Part shown: positions 11,876-23,105 of the stretch, one piece after another
Layout: every line of letters starts with the position of its first letter
How positions within the stretch are numbered: the first letter of the stretch is position 1
Source: Tetragonia tetragonoides
Taxonomy: Eukaryota; Streptophyta; Magnoliopsida; Caryophyllales; Aizoaceae
Assembly (NCBI GenBank): GCA_038025085.1
Contig: CM076153.1
Span: 16,963,001 to 17,027,000, forward strand
Direction of reading: 5' to 3'
Length of the DNA stretch: 64,000 bases
Translations under genes and position numbers: made by a program
Notes under the pieces: generated by a model
Seen by the model: only the letters and a program-made list of their open reading frames with translations
The model's database searches: none
Told to the model about the DNA's origin: nothing

Positions 11876-11884
11876 CTATATATA
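11876..11884 (+). promoter_or_regulatory. TATA-like box before the small coiled-coil ORF
   Basis: CTATATATAG lies about 85 bases upstream of the ATG at 11966, with a pyrimidine-rich stretch between them, as in a plant promoter and 5' leader. Confidence 0.4.
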
Positions 11885-11965
11885 GGTAGTGGTTAAGTTC
11901 TCTTTTTCATTCATTATCATCATTTTACCACCTTGCTTTCTTCCATCTCCATCCTTCCTACAAAA

Positions 11966-12235
11966 ATGAGCACAAATGAAAAACTCAAGATATGCTTAAA
12001 CCTCAAAAAAGAGGTTGATGAGATGAAAGTCTCCGTTAAAGCAACATAAAATGAAATCAAAAGGCTAAAGAAAAAGCTTGAAACGCTCCAAAACCAATTG
12101 GGTATGCAAGATGAAGTTGTGATCACAAGTCTGGAGGAGTTCAATTATGCTCATGAAATCCTTCCCACTTCGATTGCCATCCGGGGCGAACCTCTACTCC
12201 CGGAATTAATACAACCAGATACAACGTGGCGGTGA
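11966..12235 (+). pseudogene. Short coiled-coil protein gene with one in-frame stop
   Basis: The ATG at 11966 opens a 90-codon frame ending in TGA at 12233, interrupted by a single TAA at 12047. The first two thirds are Lys/Glu/Leu-rich with heptad-like spacing (NEKLKICLNLKKEVDEM, then IKRLKKKLETLQNQLG), predicting a coiled coil. The last third is acidic and Pro-rich. A TATA-like box, a CT-rich leader and the clean frame on both sides of the stop suggest a recently inactivated small gene or captured gene piece. I do not recognise the family. The stop could also be a sequencing error or a site variable between individuals. Confidence 0.4.
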
Positions 12236-13549
12236 TTATGGTCGTGAGGTGAATTTATGAGTAATAATTCATCATTTGGGCATTAAGAAATTACTTAGTT
12301 GATGGTTTTATTTATTTTAGATGTCTCCGTAAATGAAGTTTATACATACTCCATATAGTTTAATTTCAGTGTTATAATTAGTTTTTATTTTTATGTTGAA
12401 GTATGGGTAACGTTATTCATCATGCTATTGTAATTTCAACCTCCTATCTATAATATATGAATTTTATTTAATTCCGTAGCTACTTTGCTAATTTATTTTT
12501 ACTAGTTTTTATTTAATTCCTAATTGATAGAAAAATCATTTCGAAAAAATAGGTTCTTATTAATATCAGTAGTTAGCTCGTTTTTTGAAAAAGCTTGTCA
12601 TCGATCAATATAGTGTCGAGTACAAACTCTCAGATCTTTGTCATCTCCATCGGATCAATTTCAATGTTATTGTACTCAGTTTCTTTTGTAGTACCGTTTC
12701 TTGCCAATTGATTGAAGATTATATTAGAACCGGTAGGAGCAGGGCATTGCAGTTGGTGCACTGAAAGTTTATCGAAAATAATTTAATTTCAATATTTAGT
12801 TTGTCATGAGTGACTTCTGTTTTCGGCGATTTAGTTTTGTGCTTTTGTGATGAGTGTCTTCTGTTTTTTGTGATTTGTTTTCGTACTTTTATTACATCAA
12901 CGGGTGCAAAGTAACGACAATCTGTGAACAACCATTAAAATTCAGCAACAATTAAATTTGTTTCAAAAGAAAACAAACAAATATCAACCAATAATAAAAT
13001 GTATAAAAGTTTATGGTTCTTTGTTTGTTTGCTTAGGTCAACATGGAGATTGTTCCATGTATACGAACTGTCCATTTACGGCATAATAGATTAGTGAGTT
13101 CTCGTCCAATCATATTTTTTTGGCTTTCCATCACAAGAGAATCTACTGAAAGGGAAGAGTTAAATGAAATTAGGCTCTTGTAGTAAAATAATGTCATTTT
13201 AGAACATTTTTACAAAAAAACCAAATAAATAATACCATAAAAGTTATATGACTAATTATCACATCTCAGAATCTAAGATAATCCATATTACTTGGATAAA
13301 TTGGCTAAGTCGTGAGAATGTAAAAAGCTTCATACACACAACTTAGACATTTGATTGTTGACTTTCATAACTATTCAGAAGAAACTCTTAAAACACAAGC
13401 AAAAGCGAATTTCTCTCTAGTCTCATTTGATTAGAATTAAGGCAAATAAGCATCTAAACACCAAATATTATGAATTAGGCAAATAAGCATCCAAACTCGA
13501 AAAAATAATAATAAGATAAATAAGCATCAAAAACCAAATATCAAGAATT

Positions 13550-14781
13550 ACACTACAAAAAAAGAGTCTTATAACTACCGATTTCAGCGACTGATATACC
13601 ATCGGTCGCTAATTTCAGCATACCTGGTCATTTATTTGGTGGAGCGTGGTTTTTTTTTTGTTTTGCTTTTATTTTTGTCACTTCTCCTTACCTAGCTATA
13701 TAACCAACACTTGAAAAAAGAAACCCACACAACTCAATTCCCAAATCCCACCCCAGCGCCTCCTTCTCCATTCTCTCTCTCCTGTCTCTCTCCTCTCTTT
13801 CTTACTGTTTGACTCCCAAGTCCCCAAAATGAAGCATCTCCTGGATATCATTATCTTCACCCCTCTCTCTCATCACCTTCAAAGTTCATCCTTTCCTTGT
13901 CTTCATCATCTTCATCTTTGGCCCCTCTCTCTATCTGTTCTCATTCCCCTTTTTTTATTATTTTTATATCTTAATCACAATTTCTAAATCGTTGGCTAAA
14001 AATCCCTCACCAAAAATAACTCTTTTCTCGTTCATTGATGGCGAATCGTTGCCTAAAGATCAGATCGAGGCCCTTCATCGCAAGATTGAGGCCCTTCTTC
14101 ACCAGATCGAGGCCCTTTTCACCAGATTGAAGCAATGCTCCTAGCTTTCTCATCACTTGTCAATTTGTGTTTAATGGAAGTTAGGTTTCCAGATCTGGTT
14201 TTTCATATTTCTTTTTTGTAGTAATTATGTCTATATTTTTCTAGATCTAGGTTATTTTTACATTCCTAAATTAATTTTACTTGTAATTGTATTCGTAGAA
14301 GTAGATTGGTTATGTTTAATTGTTTACAGTAGATATTTGTTTTTAGTATTTGGGGAAGTAGTTTATTAATTTTTGTAGTTCTCATATTCTTAATTTGAAA
14401 TAATTTTTGGGTTTTCTGTTCTGAGATTTAACATCCTGGTGGTGGAACCATAGATCTAAACTGATGGGCTTTGAGAACTTGAGATGTAGATAGTGACCGA
14501 AAATAAATTGATGTTTATTTTCTTCTTAATTTCCAGATTAGTGACCGATTTATCGGTTACTAATCTGGGATTTTTTTTTGATGATAAATCAATTTAGCGA
14601 CCGACGATCAGTCGCAGATATCGGTCGCTGGACTTTTGTGACCGATAAATTCGGTCGCAGATAATTAGCCACCAGGTTTTTTGCGTCCGACAAAAATCGG
14701 TCGCAGAATCATTTTTGCGATCGATTTAAGTGTATCTGCGACCGATCCTGGCGGTAGCAAATCGATGTTATTTTTGTAGTG
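13550..14781. mobile_element. Non-autonomous CACTA (En/Spm-like) element, TSD TTA
   Basis: The left end reads CACTACAAAAA and the right end TTTTTGTAGTG, a terminal inverted repeat starting with CACTA. Both sides carry the same 3-bp flank TTA (13547-13549, 14782-14784), the TSD size of CACTA elements. Subterminal regions are full of short repeats such as GCGACCGA and TCGGTCGC in both orientations (13575-13615, 14490-14760), the pattern bound by CACTA transposases. There is no transposase. The interior has a CT-rich stretch (13730-13940) and a short tandem array near 14065-14140 of about 25-bp units containing GAGGCCCTT. Confidence 0.85.
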
Positions 14782-14784
14782 TTA

Positions 14785-16468
14785 GAACAAAATCCGAAGT
14801 GTATGAAAATTCCTTGAGCGTCGAGCTCGTCACTAGCTGGGGAAGCATATGGTCAGTGGTTGCCTGCCTCGTGGGTGTGAACAAGGGCTAATACTGTGAG
14901 TGAGATACAGAGACAAAACTCTAATGGTGCGAGTAAGATAGAGAGATGGAACGCTAATGGTGAGATGTGAGTGAGATAAAGTTATAGATAATGCGATGCG
15001 CGGGAAATAGAGAGATGAGTTTGATTACCCAAGATGTGGAAGACATACAATCTAAGGGTAGTATAAAATTCAACAAAATGTTGGGTGGTCCTTGTTCTCC
15101 GTGTGGATTTGACGCCAAAAAAGCCGGTTCATGGAGTTTTTGATATTGATCCTACTACCTTTAATGGTTTAAGTATGCCCATGAGATTGCATATATGAGA
15201 AATGCGTACGATCTAAAAGTTTGAAATGGAACTCCACATTTGATTGTGAAACATGTTAATCATGTGGCGATGATAATTGAAAGTGAACAATACACAAAAG
15301 TGGAAAGAAATGATAGCTTGCATGATTATTGGGTCATCCAAAACAACAAAAACATTGGATGTCAAGTCATTAAAGCCATTAATTGGGTGCTCCCTTCATG
15401 TTTCTCAAATGCTCCTTCACCAACTCTAATTATATTTTCTTTTTTTTCTTCTTTCCTTCTTTTTCCTTTTTCTTTTTTCTTCTTTTAGTTAAGGCAATTA
15501 TAGTCTGGATTAAACTTAGTTATCTCATCCCTTTCTTCAGTTGTATTATATGAGGATCAATATCATGTTAAAGTGGGAGAAGTGTTATGTGTATCATTAT
15601 TGATACCATTGGCGGCAACGCAATTACTTATTGATGGGGCTGACCAAAGATGACGGATTGCATATGAAACTATATGAAAACTGAACTAGTTTTGAGATCC
15701 GTGCGATGAAGCGGATACTCTTTCGTTTACGTGTTGTAGTAGGTATTTTAATTAAGATGTGAACTTCATTTGTTCGTAAATTGGCAGAGAACATAAATAT
15801 AAGAGTTCACTCCAATAAGAAAGAGCTTATAGATGGTGACTTAAAAATAAACTTGTCAAAGTGAGGGCATGACTAAATAGATATTAAGATGTAAATTTAT
15901 GTCTCTTATTTGAACTTGTAATTCACTGACAACACATTGGTAGATTAACAAGTAATAGATACATGTTTTGTTTGAACATAACTGTATTTTAATTATTTGA
16001 ACTTCAAATCCATTTCTAACATATAGATACAAATCATATTCGTTGTCTCCAAAGTGTACTTAATTTAGACATATTCTCTCTTATTTGAACTTGTAATTCA
16101 CTACCAACACATTGGTAGATTAACAAGTAATAGATACATGTTTTGTTTGAACTCGACTCTAATTTAATTATTTGAACTTCAAACCCATTTCTAACACATA
16201 GATACGAAACATACGTATTTGTTGTCTCCCAAATGTACTTAATTTAGACATTGCTATAATATTTCAAAAACAACAAAATGATACTTAAATTGTTATTTAT
16301 TCCTTATTTTGGGATGATTCTCAAACTATTTTTCTTCAAACTCCATTGTTGTTAGTGATGCATTAACTCATGATCTCGCATCAGTTAGTGGCCTGTCTGT
16401 GTAGTATCTCATTTTTCTTTCTTTTTAAGGCACTAAATAAAAAAAAAAAGACAATTGTTGATAGCCTT
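14785..16468. other. Intergenic stretch with a 175-bp tandem duplication
   Basis: No gene is supported. An 82-codon frame at 15240-15488 ends in a poly-Phe run encoded by T-rich sequence and is not convincing. The only clear structure is the duplication at 15903-16251. Confidence 0.45.
15903..16251. repeat. Tandem duplication, two 175-bp units
   Basis: The unit starting CTCTTATTTGAACTTG at 15903 recurs at 16078 and can be followed through to AATTTAGACAT. Both copies share ACACATTGGTAGATTAACAAG and several further blocks, with scattered differences, so the duplication is not very recent. Confidence 0.85.
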
Positions 16469-16477
16469 TTTATCTAA

Positions 16478-17194
16478 GGGGATTGCTAAACGTAAATTTC
16501 AAATTACTAAATGCAAATTCTTTTTTCCCAGATTACCCCTAGGCCCTAGCATTCTCATTCCCTTCACCTCGCTCCTCCCTCCTTGAGCGTCTCTATCTAA
16601 TATTGGCAACAACCATGGGTGGTTGCTGGGTGGTACACCGAACATTCATTGTGAGCAGATTTGGGCTGGGAAGGCAGGGCGTGCTCAATCTGTTACCGTC
16701 GAGTGGAGTTCGCCAGCAAGAGTGAGGGCGGTGAGAGAACGACGACGAACGACGAGAGTGGGCGGAACTGATCAAGGTCTCCAGATGACCTCGGACGCTC
16801 AGTCGTTCCCTCTCAGTGTTCAGCCACCCTCCACCGCCTATCTCTCCTCCTGCCCGCCGTCATGTGGCCTCTGTCTGCCCATCTCACGCCTCCTCTCACC
16901 AAGCCAGCCCAACCGTGAAACAGTACCAATCATAAAGCCCTTACATATTCAATATTATAAGAAAGAGAATTCAAATTCAATGTAAGTTGAAGTATCAAAA
17001 TGTCAATATAATTTGAGTCCAATTACCCGTGATCTACTTTCGTTTATTGGAAAATGGATGAACAAAGCCAAGGAGATGAGAGAGGTGAGAGGAAGGGGGA
17101 GGGCATTCCATTTCAGTTAATAAGGGTATTTTGGGGAATATGGTAATAAAAATATTTGCGTTTAGTAATTTTGTATTTACGTTAAGCAGTTCCG
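16478..17194. mobile_element. MULE-like MITE, 717 bp, TSD TTTATCTA(A/T)
   Basis: The left end (GGGGATTGCTAAACG onward, about 55 bases) is the imperfect reverse complement of the right end, sharing TAACGTAAAT, AATTACTAAA and GCAAAT blocks. It is flanked by TTTATCTAA (16469-16477) and TTTATCTAT (17195-17203), an 8- or 9-bp TSD with one mismatch, as for Mutator-like elements. The interior contains a GC-rich stretch with an open frame of 120 codons (16623-16985) that resembles no known protein; it may be a captured fragment. Confidence 0.7.
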
Positions 17195-17301
17195 TTTATC
17201 TATTTTGGTGAAAATTTAGCTAGCACATTAAGTAGGTAGTACAATTGGTGTAGCATAAATACTCGTAATTTCGAGATTAGAGATTCAAATATTAGGAACG
17301 T

Positions 17302-19962
17302 TGATACATGTCGTTTGCGCACACAAATTAAAACCTTATTTCTACCTCAAGAAAATAATAAATATAGTATCGATCCCACGAAGAGATTAGTAAAATAATA
17401 AACTCAAAATCTATTTAATCCTAGCCAAAACAAGACTAAACGTGTCCAAGTTACTCAAATAAAATACAAACTAAGTAGAACTCAGTCCACTGTTTTTAGC
17501 CAATAGTCAGCACCTGTAAGTAGCTGAGGGCTAGCTGTAAACGAGGAATGACAGATCAAAATCAACAGGCAACAAAATCAACTACTTAGCTACTTGTGAT
17601 CAACCATTTAGAGCACAAAGAAGTGTGTAATTGTTGTCTCCTTTACTCATCACTTGGCACAATTAGTTATTATTTTTTCTTCTAGCTTTAGGACACTCAA
17701 AAACAACGACAACCTGCAAATGCAAGTTTCTGATCTAAAATCTCAGATCAGATTCTTTTCACATACATGTGCAAAAACACCTTCTAACATGCATAAAAGA
17801 AGGTCTTAGTAATCTGCATTGCTACTACCAGTAGTCTGCTATGTTTAATTGAAGTTTCCAGCATTATAACAAGTAGAATTCAAGGCAAAATAAAGCAGGT
17901 TTCAGGTCTGTAATTTACAGCAGAAATATTTAGCAAGAAAAGTTGGCTAAATCATCGTTTCAGCTCACAAATATGCAACCAAACTGAATGACATTCAATG
18001 CACACATAGTATACTTGCTAATCTTTGAATTTCACTCACTTACTATGCAAGAATCAAGTCCAAATAAGATGAAAGGAGGTGGACAGCAGGTCTGAATTTT
18101 ACGGCAGAGAACAACTCCACTTTTTATCACCTTAAGAGCTAGAAACTAGTCCTATTCAACACCCCTGATTCTGAATTGTGTGGCTTTGATTACTTATCAT
18201 CGAAGCTCATTAAGAACACATAATCATACTATAATACAGGTCATTAACTAGCAATCAACAGGAAACGAAAACAGAACCTAAGTCTAAATAATTCAAAGCC
18301 AAAAACCAACAGATTTGCACATTAAGCTCTTTTGCAAAAATCAGTCTGTGAACATTGAATGAGTATGTCTAAATCATTAGTAATTAAGTCCAGACAATCT
18401 GTTACACTCATCTGAACACTCGCAGATCAGTATTCAGTTCAAACCGAAGAGTGTTTAGAACTCTAATGCACACACACAGTAGGTGGAGGAGTTGATTGGT
18501 AAACAAAAAATATAAAAATAGACAGAAAGCAAGTTTAGAACTCTAATGTACACACACAGTAGGTGGAGGAGTTGATTGATAAACAAAAAATATAAAAATA
18601 GACAAAAAGCAAAACAGAACTAATCTAATTCTTCCTAGTTACCAGTGAAGCAAAATAAGTTGGAAGCAAGATAAATTATTCAGTTCAGAGCAGAATATCT
18701 ATGACCTCAGCTCTAATTCAATAAACACAAGGCATGTAGATGACAAGTTGACTGTAGAAACTCTATACGATAGACTTTCCCAATTTCCTTTCTATCATCA
18801 TTGAATTATCTTAAGACCAAAGGAAATATCATCAACTCTAGCTAAACAAACACGCCTAGCCATGAATTATCCTAACTAGATCATGTATACCCTAGTTTAG
18901 GGCTAAGCACTTGTGACGGTACCTAGTTAAACTAGTTTGCTACTTAATTATTGCTATAGACCAACCTAGAACAATAGAATAGCAATAGTTCTAATAATCA
19001 CACATGAAACGGTACCAAGAAACACATGTAAAAATCACAACTTGAACAAATTGTACTCAGATATAACATGAATATCAACTAAACCTTGCATTCATTAAAA
19101 TAGTAGTCAAAACCAAAGAGCTTAGCAACTGAAATTATGATAACTAATCTGAAACTAAGCTATAAAATATGGGTTCAGGCATGGAAAGTAAACGTTACAA
19201 ACGACAACGAAAGATAAGAGACTTATGCGAAGTGACTACTCAAACACCGTTCTTGTCAGTTTGCTGTGACACAACCTCACAAGCCGCGTCTGCTTCTTCC
19301 GTCGATCACGAACCAGCCCGTAACCTTCGGTTGTCTCTGTTCTTCGTCCCCTTTGCAAGTTCCTTCCAGCCCTCACCTTTCTCTCTCTATTACTTGTGAA
19401 AACAGTAGCAAAATTAATGGGAATTCTTCATTGATAATTTTTGAACGCCAATTGCTCCTTTTTATAGTAGAGGTAGACATTTTTTTGGGTTGAATAGGAT
19501 CCCAAATCTCAGCAGAAAATCTTTCTCTAATCCTCCCTAGAACAGAATTTGGAAAGAGCATATGGAGACTTTCTCTAAATCTCCTCTTGAAAGTATATTT
19601 GTGTTGCAATAATATGGAAATTGAGATCTTTGGCTTCTGGGCAGAATTTGAGTTGTCTTGCTCTCCAAGGTCGAGCAAGCGACTGTTCTTTTTTTTTCTC
19701 TAAGTCTTCCTTATGCTGGAAGTAGTAGCCGTTCCTCCACTTCTAGAGTATTTTACATGTGTAGTAGGCCTTTGTCTCACTGGCTCAATTACCTATTAAT
19801 GTAAAATATCATTTAATTAAGCCCAATTGAATAAAAAATATAAAAATAAACAGAATTAGAGTCGTTGATCAGAAAGTGTAATTATAGACTTCAAAACCTC
19901 AATGACTATAGGAAAAAGGGCTAAATTAACAAGATAAAAATATATAAATTATGCACTTATCA
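17302..19962 (-). mobile_element. LTR-like element, probable solo LTR, TSD AACGT
   Basis: The element begins TGATACATG and ends CACTTATCA, so it has TG...CA ends extended to TGATA/TATCA. It is flanked by an exact 5-bp repeat AACGT (17297-17301, 19963-19967). Five-base duplications and TG/CA ends are diagnostic of LTR integration. No internal repeat of its ends, primer site or retrotransposon ORF is visible, so a solo LTR of 2,661 bp or a large non-coding derivative is the best reading. Orientation is tentative. Open frames inside (19169-19399 and 19373-19678) show no domain. Confidence 0.65.
18453..18612. repeat. 80-bp tandem duplication inside the LTR-like element
   Basis: Two adjacent 80-bp units begin GTTTAGAACTCTAATG at 18453 and 18533 and differ at only a few positions, so this duplication is young compared with its surroundings. 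Confidence 0.9.
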
Positions 19963-20248
19963 AACGTCTTTTGTTTAATTAATAACACATGGTAAGACGG
20001 TAAGAGTGATATCAACCTCACATGACAATGGTGAATTACGTGGCCACAAAGAAGATAGTAGGGACCTTATAGAAGTGCCACATGATAATGGTGATATAAG
20101 CGCCATTCAGGCTGTATTAGGTGACATCTTAAAGATTGAAGAAATCTTGCAAGAGTGCCACATGAAGGGGTTAATAAGGCTGCATTGTGTTTTAATATTT
20201 AAAATGTTGATATTTGTGTGAGGATTCCACGTAGAAGACACGTAAGCA

Positions 20249-20884
20249 CAAGCTCGCCACATCGCATAACACATCTTCCAAGTATCACCCGTTAATGCCT
20301 TATCATTAGTTGACTTTATTACATATTTATCAACATATTTTCACATTACACACTATAATAACTTCAGTTATGTTAAATCCAAAAATTATAAATCTTACTC
20401 CATTGGATTGAATTTGAACAAATACTTTAGAATGAGATATGTATGTCCTATAATTTTTGCTAGAAGTTAAGTGAAAAAGACATGTAGTTTAACTATATCT
20501 GTACTATCGCCTCAAAAAAAAAAACTGTATTTTGTATTATATATAGATTAAAAATCACATAGTAAATGAAATATAGTCTAAATATTTTACTTTATTTTTT
20601 AATTAAAAAATTATAATCTATATATCAATATAACTTCTATGCTAAATTTTAAAATACATTTTCCTATGGATAGACATTTTTGTAAAATAAAAAATATTGC
20701 TAATTTCACATGAAATATTATGATAATTACTTTAAAGAAAACTCGTAGGAAATTATTTTACGAGAAAACTAAGTTATTTTAGTGTGTAATATGAAAATAT
20801 TAATAAATATGTAGTAAAGATAACTAATGATGAAGCTTTAATTGGTGACACGTGGATGATGTGTTATGCTATTTGGCGAACTTG
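20249..20884. mobile_element. Foldback-like element with about 120-bp inverted arms
   Basis: Positions 20249-20370 are the imperfect reverse complement of 20767-20884 (shared blocks GCATAACACATC, TCATTAGTT, ACATATTTAT, ATTACACACTA). The 400-bp spacer is very AT-rich. The same 20-mer GCATTGTGTTTTAATATTTA occurs in direct orientation outside both arms (about 20183 and 20966). No transposase is present, and the superfamily is not clear. Confidence 0.6.
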
Positions 20885-20986
20885 TCCATATGTTTCGTCT
20901 ATGTGGCATCTCACAAGAACATGATTTTTCTAGTTGGCGTCTTATGTGTCATCATCAGAAATTTGCATTGTGTTTTAATATTTAGT

Positions 20987-21012
20987 ATAGATAGATAGAT
21001 AGATAGATAGAT
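20987..21012. repeat. (TAGA)n microsatellite
   Basis: About six tandem TAGA units directly follow the right-hand copy of the 20-mer that flanks the foldback-like element. Confidence 0.9.
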
Positions 21013-22200
21013 GTATATGTCAAGTACTTCAACTTTTTAGGTTTCGTTAGTTTTCGTTTAAAAGTATGAGATTGCACCTACTTTACTAGTTCAATTTAAG
21101 GAGTTGTAGTTCTTTTATCTATAAAAATTCTCATGTTTCTTTTAACACAAAGAGCATAAACAATATTAGTAAAACCACATTTTCAATGCCATGGTAGTCA
21201 CTGCTTTCTCTCAACTGTGCTGAATCAACAAATTCAGTCTCTCTTGTCCAATATCTATCCTTAATCAATTCACAACCATCGCAGAATGATCCCCAAAACA
21301 TCACTGGAATAAGGACATTAGAAGAAGAAATGCCCATAATTTCAAGATCGTCTCCACAAAGCACACAAGTTATATCTATGACAACGTCGCGAAAATGAAG
21401 TACATGCTTGGTGTAACAAGCCACCCAACCACTTAAAAGCATAACCACATGTAGTGGGAAATATCAAAATGGGCCTATATTAGGGACCGATTAAGCTTAA
21501 AAGGAGAAAACCTTGTTGTTTAGTAGTTGGGTGGAATCACTTATAATTTAATAAATCATTCTCAATTCTCATATTATTCCGATGTGGGATATGCGGTGGT
21601 ACAAACTCTCCACTTAAGAACACAACGTCCTTGTTCTCTTGGACCGTTATTTGAGCCTAGAATCCATATAACACACCATGTCTCACATCGAAGAATGTGA
21701 CGATTGAGAATGGTTTGAGTCGGGTTTGTCTTGGGCTTTTCAACTTAATAACTAATTATTACTTCTATTACTAGTGTCCCAAACTCCACCAAGCAAAGGT
21801 AAAAGTCTAAAAGACCCATTCAAATCATAGTCACAAACTCACCATTTACAACGATTTCTAGATGTTTTAATTTGTTCATCTTTGTAAAAAATCAAGCATA
21901 ACAGATCTTAAAGTTTTGAGAACAACCATCTTTTATGTTGATAGCAAATTGACATTAAACCATATATCCTTTCAAAAAACATTTTAAAAAAATTAAACGG
22001 ACCAAAATAGAACGGTCGGATCCGTAACTAGGCACAACCCGTTTAAAAACTCAATTGACCCGCCAGCGGCCCGTCTATTAATTAAATGACCCGACCCGGC
22101 ATGTTGCCCATGCGGCCATGCCCAGATTCCCAGACTCATCTGATATTGTCGAACTAAACAAAGGGGAAATATGTCATTTCAATTAAATTTCATTAGAGAA
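21013..22200. other. Intergenic stretch upstream of the ARID gene
   Basis: A 105-codon minus-strand frame at 21131-21448 has no recognised domain, and I do not call it a gene. At about 21566-21715 the blocks CATTCTCAAT and ATTGAGAATG form a weak inverted repeat around a sequence containing ATGTGGGAT. A CpG-richer patch lies at 22050-22130. Confidence 0.4.
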
Positions 22201-23105
22201 TCTGGTGTTCATGTTTTTTTACTCTATGCTCCAAACAGAATCGTAACATCGGAGCATCAGAACTCACAAGTCACAACCTATCTCCGCCGTGTCTCCCACC
22301 TGCTCAGTCACTCAGCCGGTAATCTCTCTCTCACTTTCTCTCTCCTCTCTTCATCTAACGATGTGTTACATTTCTGTTCTAACTGTGACCATTTTGATTT
22401 CATGCAACTTTTTTTTCTCAGTATTATGCAATTCGTGATAATCCATATGAATTTCCCAATTAGGGTTCAATCTTTGAGTTGAAACCCGTAATTAGTTTGA
22501 TTTCTATGAACAATTGATTAAAAGAGAGAGTTTAATTTTCGTGAAATTATTCAGAATTTTGTTATCTGCTGTTTCTTGACGCTTTATATCGGCTCAATTT
22601 TGTGTATTTGTATCAGTATAAGGTGTACTTAATTCTATGTACAGTACTGTTTGTTCATTAATTTTAGAATTAGCCTTGTTCTAGGTTTTTTTGTTGAAGA
22701 AATTTTGGTTGCTCAGGTTGTAGTCTACAACTTGTAGAGACTGAACAAGATATGAAATGTGGAAAAAAAAAGAAAGTTACTGTACTACGTTGAATAGGTG
22801 TTACTTAAACTCCAATGGAAAGATTAGTACCGGGACTACCGGCAAATGCAATTGGTGAAACGCAACTCGTGAGATTATCACTTTGATGAAAACTAAACCC
22901 TATTATTCTGCGTATTGGCGTGCCACGAGAGCATTCTCAGGACATAGTTAACATACTATAATGGAATTTGGAGCTCTAACATATTTCAGTTTGCTTGCTG
23001 TTTCAATCCCTTGCGCCACCAGTATCTTCCGTGCTTGTGGTTATTGCTCATGTTATTTTCCTTTTAGTTTGTTGTGCCCTGAGAAGAAATTTGTGATTAG
23101 GATCG
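22201..23105 (+). other. 5' UTR and leader intron of the ARID gene (inferred)
   Basis: A pyrimidine-rich leader with many CTC and TCTCC blocks ends at a good donor (CAGCCG/GTAATC, GT at 22319). The likely acceptor is the T-rich tract ending TTTTAG at 23067, leaving a 38-base untranslated piece before the ATG at 23106. An intron in the 5' UTR is common in plant regulatory genes. The transcription start and any TATA box are not obvious. Confidence 0.45.

Larger units (their letters stand above)
11657..13546. other. AT-rich intergenic stretch with one small gene remnant
   Basis: Apart from the coiled-coil remnant at 11966-12235, I see no gene here. A local motif like GGCAAATAAGCATC recurs three times between 13440 and 13530. 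The rest is AT-rich sequence without recognisable structure. Confidence 0.5.

Noticed and set aside
15903..18612. Short tandem repeats as a CRISPR-like array
   Set aside because: Only two units each, units directly adjacent without unique spacers, and the genome is a plant.
21131..21448. A 105-codon minus-strand frame upstream of the ARID gene
   Set aside because: No recognisable domain, no convincing promoter or splice context; could be chance in AT-rich DNA.
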